Assembly (NCBI GenBank): GCA_038521865.1
Contig: JBCBKO010000002.1
Span: forward strand, 62,001 to 126,000
From: CALBPI01 sp038521865
GTDB taxonomy: Bacteria; Pseudomonadota; Gammaproteobacteria; Steroidobacterales; Woeseiaceae
Reading direction: 5' to 3'
DNA: 64,000 nt
Within the stretch, counting starts at the first letter, position 1, and every line of letters starts with the position of its first letter. This document shows, one piece after another, positions 57,726 through 64,000 of this stretch. The notes under the pieces were generated by a model. It had not been told where the DNA came from and made no database searches. It worked only from the letters and a program-made list of their open reading frames with translations. Both the position numbers and the translations under genes were made by a program.

Positions 57726-58426
57726 GTAATCGATTCGTTGAACTGGCCCTGCCAGTCGACGATCTGCTGGCAGCACGCACCGAACTGACCCATCTCGGTT
57801 TCGCGGAGTGTCCGGTCACCGATGCTTGGTCCCACGGTTATACCGCCCTCAGACTCGGCACTATCACGGTGGGTTTGCACGAAGCCCTTATTGAATCACC
57901 AACCATCGTCGTGACGCGATCGGCACTTGCTGAATCGGTTCGCAATGATGCGGATACGACTGACTGGCAGCGACTCCAGCTCGATGAGGACGAGTTCAAC
58001 TACGCCTTGCGAACCGCACCGGAAGGACAAGCGCTGCTGATCGTCGAAGCAAGCACTCATGCAAGCCTTGAGCCTATGCCCATCGGAGAGCTTGAATGGG
58101 TCGAGTATCTGCGGCCCACTTCCAACTTCACGCGCAGTGTCGGCTTTTGGGCACCTTACGCAGAAACAACCTCTGCGCTCAGTGAGTCACCGATGCTACG
58201 ACTCAGGATGGACGTCGGTGGCCTGCCAATGGGTTTGCAAGACTCGACTGGCGAGCCTGCCATCGTCCTATGTGTCACCCAGGTCGAAGCACTGATTGCG
58301 CGGCTCGCACAATACGCTCTGGCTTTGCTACCGGCCGAACATCCCAACGAGGTTGGCAGATTGCGTCTTGCGAGCGGGATGCTTGTCGTACTGGCGACCC
58401 CGCAGCCATTGGAAGATTTGCCCTAG
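57722..58426 (+). CDS. VOC/glyoxalase-like protein
   Basis: 234 residues. Two repeats with the beta-alpha-beta-beta-beta rhythm of the vicinal-oxygen-chelate fold: FVELALPVDDLLAARTELTHLGFAECPV at the start and LEWVEYLRPTSNFTRSVGFWAPYAE from about residue 120. Clear metal-ligand His/Glu positions are not evident, so it may not be catalytic. It is coupled by ATGA to hemH. Its stop shares CTAG with the convergent exonuclease gene. Confidence 0.75.
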   Translation: MSNRFVELALPVDDLLAARTELTHLGFAECPVTDAWSHGYTALRLGTITVGLHEALIESPTIVVTRSALAESVRNDADTTDWQRLQLDEDEFNYALRTAPEGQALLIVEASTHASLEPMPIGELEWVEYLRPTSNFTRSVGFWAPYAETTSALSESPMLRLRMDVGGLPMGLQDSTGEPAIVLCVTQVEALIARLAQYALALLPAEHPNEVGRLRLASGMLVVLATPQPLEDLP

Positions 58427-59319
58427 CCGATCACTTCGAGCTGATCGCTGAGTCGCTCCCCCTGGCGGCGAAACGAAGGACCAAAACCCGCTTCATCGCA
58501 CAGTGCATTCAGGTGGCCGAGATCCGGAGATTTACGGTGCAGCGATGTTGCGTCGAATTTGAGTGGCACATCCGTTGGGATGATGGTTAGCGCGCGCGAC
58601 ACATGCGCGATTTCCCGATGCATTTCGAGCTTTTGCCCCAACTTGGAGGCACCTCTCACAGCTACATCGCACACGCGATCAAGGTTTGCGTACAGGACGT
58701 CCAGACTGCCAAAGTGACGGAGCAAGGCGGCTGCAGTCTTGCGACCAACTCCAGGGACGCCGGGGATGTTGTCCACACTATCGCCCGCGAGTGCCAACAG
58801 ATCGGCGATCTGTTCCGGGTAGACTCCGAAGACTTCCGGAATGTCCTCGTAGCCGAGTTTCTTGTTATTGGCGAAATCCCAGAACGTGTCGACCGGCGAA
58901 AGCAGCTGCGTTAGATCTTTATCACGACTCATGATCGTGCAGGGCACACCGTGTCCCCGGGCGTCATGGGCAAGCGTTCCTATGATGTCATCGGCTTCGT
59001 ATTCGTTGCTCGCCGCCTCACGAAGGCCCAGCGCCGCCGCCATCCGACGGCATTGCTTGAACTGTCGATCGAGCTCTGGCGGCGCTGGCTCACGATTGGC
59101 TTTGTACTCTGGATAGATTTCGTTGCGATAGGAAATCGCGAGACTCTCATCGAAGGCGACCGCAACCTGATCCGGGCCAACATACTCGAGAAAATCAGCA
59201 AGAAACTTTGTAAATCCGTACAGTGCGTTGGTCGGGTTACCGTCGCCATCCACCATGTCGTCCGGTACAGAAAACCACGCCCGGAATACGTAAACGCTCG
59301 CATCGATCAGATAAACCAT
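58423..59319 (-). CDS. 5'-3' exonuclease/flap endonuclease (PolA N-domain-like)
   Basis: 298 residues. Starts MVYLIDASVYVFRAWF (first metal Asp), with the arch region YPEYKANREPAPPELDRQF, the metal cluster EADDIIGTLAHDA, MSRDKDLTQLL, and the helix-3-turn domain DNIPGVPGVGRKTAAALLRHFG. It corresponds to the 5' nuclease domain of DNA polymerase I as a separate protein (the group including Xni/ExoIX). It removes flaps or RNA primers. It begins 33 bp after the HNH gene ends on the same strand. Confidence 0.94.
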   Translation of the reverse strand: MVYLIDASVYVFRAWFSVPDDMVDGDGNPTNALYGFTKFLADFLEYVGPDQVAVAFDESLAISYRNEIYPEYKANREPAPPELDRQFKQCRRMAAALGLREAASNEYEADDIIGTLAHDARGHGVPCTIMSRDKDLTQLLSPVDTFWDFANNKKLGYEDIPEVFGVYPEQIADLLALAGDSVDNIPGVPGVGRKTAAALLRHFGSLDVLYANLDRVCDVAVRGASKLGQKLEMHREIAHVSRALTIIPTDVPLKFDATSLHRKSPDLGHLNALCDEAGFGPSFRRQGERLSDQLEVIG

Positions 59320-59352
59320 GACCCGGAAGTGTACCGGGGTCGGGCGTTTTCG

Positions 59353-59991
59353 TCAGAGGTACTTACCACCATCTTGCAAGTGCTTCATCACGCGCTTGTG
59401 CAGCGGGCTCGAGCGAGGGAAGTGAGCGAGCAGATACTCCATCTGATCCGCGAGCACCCGGCGCCCTTTCAGGAAAATATACTCGGCATAGGTCGGTGTG
59501 AACGGCACGGCGATCAGCTCCATGCCCGCCTGTTCGGGCGTGCGGCCGCCTTTATGGTTGTTGCACCGCCTACAGGCCGTCGCGACATTGGTCCATCGAT
59601 CCTCGCCCTGCTGGGAAATGGGCGTGATGTGGTCCCGGGTGAGCTCGCTATTGGCGAAACGTCCCCCACAATAAAGACAGATATTCGCATCGCGTTTGAA
59701 CAGAGTTCGGTTGTTCAGCGGTGGCGTATACGCGTGGCGTTTCTCTGCCAGTCCCTGGTGCGTGCCATTTGTAGCGATGATCGAGTTGACCTCGACGATG
59801 CTCCGCGACCCATCCAGGCCACTGTATCCACCTCTGAGTGTGTAGAGGTGCGAGCCGCAGGCGTAAGCCACTTGTCCCATATGGTAGAGTCGCGCGGCCT
59901 CTCGATAATCGATCCACTCGAGCGGCATGCCCGCCACATCTGTACGGAGTACCTGCTGTCCCAAACCGGGACCTAGCGGTGTTTGCGTCAT
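59353..59991 (-). CDS. HNH endonuclease
   Basis: 212 residues. The C-terminal half has the HNH/zinc motif: CLYCGG, then LTRDHITPISQQGED, TACRRCNNHKGGRTPEQAGM, i.e. two CxxC pairs around the DH and N/H catalytic residues. The N-terminal 90 residues are without a recognised motif. Chromosomal stand-alone HNH proteins of this type are common in Proteobacteria; whether it acts in repair, restriction or something else is not clear. Confidence 0.92.
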   Translation of the reverse strand: MTQTPLGPGLGQQVLRTDVAGMPLEWIDYREAARLYHMGQVAYACGSHLYTLRGGYSGLDGSRSIVEVNSIIATNGTHQGLAEKRHAYTPPLNNRTLFKRDANICLYCGGRFANSELTRDHITPISQQGEDRWTNVATACRRCNNHKGGRTPEQAGMELIAVPFTPTYAEYIFLKGRRVLADQMEYLLAHFPRSSPLHKRVMKHLQDGGKYL

Positions 59992-60346
59992 CGGTTCGCC
60001 TCGCGTTAACGACTTCTGAACGGACTCAGTGTCACCCTCGGTGGCACGGGTCCAATAAAATCAGAGCACTCGGAACCTCGTCAAGTCATCCGGAGCGCCG
60101 TTCCTTGAACCGGTCTTGGCATGCCATAATCGTCAACCGGCCCTGGAACCTACGCCATTCGGCTTGCCTTTGAGCGATTCCTGAGTGACGAGTTATACAC
60201 ACGGCAAATCACATTTTTGTGACAGCTTGGGACATTTAGTCAAATTTCCGTCGCAGAACGCAAGCTACTGAAAAATATCGCATTTGTGTAGTTTTTGTCT
60301 CGCTCGCGGCGAAACAGCGTTCGCGCTTGTCGCACTGGGATCGGGA
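59992..60346. other. Intergenic region before priA with DnaA-box-like site
   Basis: 355 bp without a convincing gene. The right third (about 60190-60300) is AT-richer than its surroundings. It contains TTATACACA at 60193-60201, which fits the relaxed DnaA box TTWTNCACA, and a small dyad TCACA-TTTT-TGTGA at 60209-60222. It must hold the priA promoter, but no confident -35/-10 pair stands out. No tRNA or terminator is seen. Confidence 0.5.
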
Positions 60347-62593
60347 ATGACCACACACAATCCACAGACTTATCCACAGGTTTCACAACGATTGAAGGAA
60401 AAACAAGAGGATAAGGGCCGCGCGATCCCGGTGGCGGTGGATGTGCCACTCAATCAGACTTTTGATTATCTCGCGCCGAATCCCGCACCGGCTGCGGGAA
60501 CGCGGGTACGCGTGAGTTTTGGCCGGCGAAATACGATCGGCCTCGTTTGGGGCCACGAGGTCAGTGCCACAAACCACACAGGCGACCTCAAAACCGTAAC
60601 CGAATGCGTCGACGAACAACCACTGATCGACTCGGCGACCATGCGCCTACTCGAGTTTGCCGCTCGGTACTACCACCACCCACCTGGGGAAGTCTTCGCC
60701 GCAGCCCTGCCCGGCGTGCTGCGCAGTGGCAATGATGCGACGCTTGAACAAGCCCACTGGTCTCTTTCCGAAGCTGGCACCAGCGCCGACAACGAGACCT
60801 TGGCCAAGCGGGCGCCGGCTCAGGCCGCCTTGCTGGGCACGCTGCGGGATGCTGAGCACCCGCTCGACGAGGCGACTCTGGATGCCCAACTGGGGCCCCA
60901 GTGGCGTCGCTTGCGCAAGCCGCTAAACGAGAAAGGCTGGATCGTTGAAACACGCAAGATACGCTTCACGCCTGCCGAGGTCTCACCGCCCGAGCCCGGG
61001 CCGACGCTGAACAGCGAGCAAGCCATCGCCGTGGATGCCATCCTCGATGCCAAAGGGTTCTCAAGCTTCTTACTTGATGGCGTGACTGGCAGCGGCAAGA
61101 CAGAAGTTTATCTGGCTGCCATTGCGAACGTACTCAGTGAAGGTGGGCAGGTCCTGTTGCTAGTCCCTGAAATCAGCTTGACGCCACAGCTGGCGCGCCG
61201 AATCGCTAGTCGACTCGGCGTCGAACCGACGCTTTTTCACAGCGGCCTGTCGGAGCGGGAGCGCGCGATCGCCTGGCTTTCCGCTCGCCATGGCACCCGA
61301 CAGCTGTTTATCGCAACGCGCTCGGGGGTATTTCTGCCGCTTTGCCATCCGCGCCTGTTTATCGTTGATGAAGAGCACGACAGCTCCCTGAAACAACATG
61401 AGGGATTCCGTTACCACGCTCGCGATCTCGCAGTTTGGCGGGCACGTGATGCCAATGTACCGATCGTGCTCGGCAGCGCGACCCCTGCTCTCGAAACACT
61501 GGCGAATGCGAAAGCCGGGCGCTATCAGCATTTGCGACTGACGCGCCGTGCAGGCAACGCACGGCCACCGCGCCTGTCTGTGATCGACATGAACCGCTTC
61601 AACGTGATCGACGGACTTGCGCAACCCGCGGTCGATGCGATGCGAGCACATCTGGAGCGTGGCAAGCAGGTGCTGGTTTACATCAATCGCCGTGGCTACG
61701 CCCCAACGTTGATCTGCTCCAGCTGTGGTCATATCGCCGAGTGCACGAATTGCGATGCGCACATGACCGTGCACCTCGGCGCCGGTCGGCTTCAGTGCCA
61801 CCACTGCGGTCACCGCGAGGAGATGCCGTCAGGCTGCACGGTGTGCGGCGCGGTGCTCAAACCGCTGGGCGAGGGTACCGAACGTGTCGAGCATGCTCTG
61901 CGCACTACATTCTCGGAGTACAACATCGCGCGCATCGACTCCGACACAATGAGCAATCGCGGTGCACTGGAGACGGTGCTCGAGGACGCGCGGGCCGGCC
62001 GACTCTCCATCCTGATCGGTACTCAGATGCTTGCCAAAGGGCACCACCTTCCGAACGTCACGCTGGTCATCATTGTCAATCTGGATCAGGGTTTTTTCGC
62101 GAGCGATCTGCGTGCGAGCGAGCGTCTCGCCCAGTCATTGGTTCAGGTTGCGGGGCGCGCGGGTCGCGCTGATGAGCCGGGTGAGGTTTTAGTACAGACC
62201 GCGTTCCCCCACCATCCGCTGCTCGCCACGCTAGCGACCGAAGGTTACCCGGCGTTCGCCAATGCCGCCCTCGATGAACGGCGCAAGGCCGCGTGGCCCC
62301 CGTATCGACATCTGGCCGTGTTGCATGCGGCCGCTAAGACCGAACAGCGTGTCGTTCAGTATCTTCGCGCCGCTGGTGCCGCAATCAACGCGGCGAACGT
62401 CGAGGTGCTTGGCCCGGCCCCCGCCGCAATGCTGAGACGCCAAAACCGCTACCGCTATCGTCTGCTCTTGCAGGCATCGGAACGGCGCTCATTGCAGGCG
62501 AGCCTCGACCAACTGACCACATGGCTGGCATCAAGACGCGAGGACCACGACGTACGCTGGTCGCTCGACGTCGATCCGCAACACGATATCTGA
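60347..62593 (+). CDS. priA: Primosomal protein N' (replication restart helicase PriA)
   Basis: 748 residues from the ATG at 60347. The family usually begins at about RAIPVAVDVPLNQTFDYLAP, so the first 25 residues (polar, Gln/Lys-rich) are unusual and the true start may lie downstream, e.g. a GTG at 60431. A 3'-DNA-binding domain, then Walker A DGVTGSGKTEVYL, the DEEH box VDEEHDSS, eight zinc cysteines (CSSCGHIAECTNC, CHHCG, CTVCG) and the C-terminal helicase lobe follow. It reloads the replisome at stalled forks. argS follows 60 bp downstream, a conserved gammaproteobacterial pair. Confidence 0.96.
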   Translation: MTTHNPQTYPQVSQRLKEKQEDKGRAIPVAVDVPLNQTFDYLAPNPAPAAGTRVRVSFGRRNTIGLVWGHEVSATNHTGDLKTVTECVDEQPLIDSATMRLLEFAARYYHHPPGEVFAAALPGVLRSGNDATLEQAHWSLSEAGTSADNETLAKRAPAQAALLGTLRDAEHPLDEATLDAQLGPQWRRLRKPLNEKGWIVETRKIRFTPAEVSPPEPGPTLNSEQAIAVDAILDAKGFSSFLLDGVTGSGKTEVYLAAIANVLSEGGQVLLLVPEISLTPQLARRIASRLGVEPTLFHSGLSERERAIAWLSARHGTRQLFIATRSGVFLPLCHPRLFIVDEEHDSSLKQHEGFRYHARDLAVWRARDANVPIVLGSATPALETLANAKAGRYQHLRLTRRAGNARPPRLSVIDMNRFNVIDGLAQPAVDAMRAHLERGKQVLVYINRRGYAPTLICSSCGHIAECTNCDAHMTVHLGAGRLQCHHCGHREEMPSGCTVCGAVLKPLGEGTERVEHALRTTFSEYNIARIDSDTMSNRGALETVLEDARAGRLSILIGTQMLAKGHHLPNVTLVIIVNLDQGFFASDLRASERLAQSLVQVAGRAGRADEPGEVLVQTAFPHHPLLATLATEGYPAFANAALDERRKAAWPPYRHLAVLHAAAKTEQRVVQYLRAAGAAINAANVEVLGPAPAAMLRRQNRYRYRLLLQASERRSLQASLDQLTTWLASRREDHDVRWSLDVDPQHDI
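60370..60378 (+). promoter_or_regulatory. Consensus DnaA box at the priA start
   Basis: TTATCCACA, an exact match to the E. coli high-affinity DnaA box. It lies just inside the annotated priA start, 177 bp from the weaker TTATACACA at 60193. A nearby AATCCACA (60359-60366) resembles a half-site. Confidence 0.45.
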
Positions 62594-62653
62594 GTGCTGC
62601 TGCACAAATTCGCTAGGGCGCGTTACACTGCCGCGCTTGCTTAGGAGTGCCGA

Positions 62654-64000
62654 GTGAAAGAAACCATCATCGAGTTGTTGAGCGCCGCTCGCGACCACAT
62701 CGCGGAGGCCAGAGACATATCTATTGCCGACTTGCCGGCGGTTGAGCTGAGTCGCACCCGTGACCAGCAACATGGTGATTTTGCGAGCAACCTCGCACTG
62801 CAGCTCGCACGCCCCTTGCGCGACAACCCACGCAAGATCGCCGAAGCTCTGATCGATGCATTGCCCGCGCATAGCGATGTCGACAAAGTCGAAATTGCTG
62901 GCCCGGGGTTTTTGAACTTCTTCTTGAACGCGAGCCAGTCCACCGCGGTTGTGGCGCGCATCATCGAACAGGAAACAGACTTCCCGCAACTGACCGCAGC
63001 GGCACCGCAACGCTATCTGGTCGAGTATGTTTCGGCGAACCCGACGGGTCCTCTGCACGTCGGACACGGCCGCCATGCCGCCTATGGCGCGACCATCGCA
63101 AACCTGTTGCGGTGTGCCGGACACGAGGTGCACGAGGAGTACTACGTCAACGATGCCGGTCGGCAGATGGACATTCTAGCGGTCAGCACGCTCATCCGAG
63201 CATTACAGGAATGCGGCAACGAGATCGCGCTACCGGCAGCCGGTTATCGGGGAAGCTACATCCGGGATATTGCAGCGGACTGGCTCAAACAGCACGGCGA
63301 ACCGGCACTCAAGGCGGCTGCCCTGCTCGACTCGGCTCCTGAAGATGGTGACGACGATCGCAAGGAAGCTTACGTTGATGCCTTGATCCACAATGCAGAA
63401 CAACACTGGGGCGAATTCGGCACGCTTCGCACTTTTGCCAAAGACGCGATCCTCGACGATATCCGCGATGATCTGGCGGAATTTGGGGTCAAGCCGGACG
63501 CCTTTTTCTCCGAGGCGAGTCTCACCACCGGCGATGCGCTTGAAGTCGCACTCGATGCATTACGCGAGAACGATGTCGTCTACGAAAAACAGGGCGCACT
63601 GTGGTTTCGTGCGACCGATTTCGACGATGAAAAAGATCGCGTCGTGGTGCGTGACAATGGCAAGTCAACGTACTTTGCCTCCGACATCGCCTATCACCTG
63701 AACAAGCGGCGACGCGGGTTCGACGTGCTACTCGATGTCCTCGGTTCTGACCATCACGGCTACGTCGCGCGGGTACGTGCAGGGCTGATCGCCATGGGTG
63801 AACCTGGTGACAGCCTGGATGTTCAACTCATTCAGTTCGTTAGTTTGTATCGTGGCGGCGAAAAAGTGGCGATGGGGACGCGCTCGGGCAACTTCGTCAC
63901 GTTGCGTGACCTGCGTAATGAGGTCGGCAAGGACGCAGCCCGCCTGTTCTACATCATGCGCAGCCACGACCAGCCACTCGATTTCGATCTGGAACTCGCC
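62654..64000 (+). CDS. argS: Arginyl-tRNA synthetase (3' end outside window)
   Basis: 449 residues visible from the GTG at 62654, preceded by TTAGGAG at good spacing; the gene runs off the right edge. N-terminal Add-1 domain with HGDFASNLALQLA, class I HIGH box as HVGHGRHAAYG in VSANPTGPLHVGH, ITQ-like DVLGSDHHGYVARV and the KMSK-loop equivalent VAMGTRSGNFVTL, as usual for bacterial ArgRS. It attaches arginine to tRNA-Arg. The anticodon-binding domain is beyond the window. Confidence 0.97.
   Translation, partial: MKETIIELLSAARDHIAEARDISIADLPAVELSRTRDQQHGDFASNLALQLARPLRDNPRKIAEALIDALPAHSDVDKVEIAGPGFLNFFLNASQSTAVVARIIEQETDFPQLTAAAPQRYLVEYVSANPTGPLHVGHGRHAAYGATIANLLRCAGHEVHEEYYVNDAGRQMDILAVSTLIRALQECGNEIALPAAGYRGSYIRDIAADWLKQHGEPALKAAALLDSAPEDGDDDRKEAYVDALIHNAEQHWGEFGTLRTFAKDAILDDIRDDLAEFGVKPDAFFSEASLTTGDALEVALDALRENDVVYEKQGALWFRATDFDDEKDRVVVRDNGKSTYFASDIAYHLNKRRRGFDVLLDVLGSDHHGYVARVRAGLIAMGEPGDSLDVQLIQFVSLYRGGEKVAMGTRSGNFVTLRDLRNEVGKDAARLFYIMRSHDQPLDFDLELA

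Noticed and set aside
58951..59976. 341-residue open frame across the exonuclease and HNH genes
   Set aside because: Spans two well-supported genes on the other strand and has no recognisable domain.

Overview
The window is a chromosomal segment of a GC-rich, probably marine, gammaproteobacterium. The evidence is a priA-argS pair at the right edge, the proteobacterial 'dedicated sortase' cassette, ilvA, gltBD, hemH and speDE genes of gammaproteobacterial type, and many lipoproteins and outer-membrane barrels. No genus can be assigned from the sequence alone. I see no rRNA, tRNA, CRISPR array, insertion sequence, integrase or phage gene. Coding density is very high, with many 1-4 bp start/stop overlaps.

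Layout. 0-7 kb: a CnoX-type thioredoxin/TPR co-chaperone, a lipoprotein hydrolase on the other strand, then a four-gene plus-strand block that is the most unusual part of the window: an exported TPR-CHAT protease, a 125-residue protein I do not recognise, an ECF sigma factor, and a membrane-anchored anti-sigma-like protein. 7-16.5 kb: a KefB/KefC-type antiporter; an acyltransferase / NAD-malic enzyme / GIY-YIG block on minus; a small barrel protein; dihydroorotase with proline iminopeptidase on minus; an OppA-like lipoprotein. 16.6-26.9 kb: an M16 protease ending in a clear terminator, biosynthetic threonine deaminase, a minus block (UvrD-like helicase, M20 amidohydrolase, class II aldolase), a TauE exporter and a glutathione transferase.

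26.9-33.4 kb: the sortase cassette. The VIT/vWA target and class GN sortase lie on minus. The response regulator and histidine kinase lie on plus, with a glycosyltransferase translationally coupled to the kinase. 33.4-38.7 kb: a choice-of-anchor-I lipoprotein with a collagen-like linker and a possible Pho box, a TPR/TolB-like membrane protein and a type II NADH dehydrogenase. 38.9-41.4 kb: a polyamine operon (SAM decarboxylase, spermidine synthase, ornithine decarboxylase-type enzyme). 41.3-47.3 kb: gltB-gltD.

47.4-64 kb: two small lipoproteins, a DUF924 protein, a MATE pump, a FadI-like thiolase, an alanine/glycine symporter coupled to a LolA-like protein and a barrel protein, a DUF427 protein with a small membrane-associated partner, ferrochelatase with a VOC-like protein, a 5'-3' exonuclease, an HNH nuclease, priA (with DnaA-box matches around its start) and the 5' part of argS.

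The best candidate for an undescribed system is the TPR-CHAT / small protein / ECF sigma / anti-sigma block at 1.87-6.99 kb. It resembles in outline the protease-to-sigma logic of the CRISPR type III-E Craspase loci, but has no CRISPR parts and an exported protease. Everything about its mechanism is inference.
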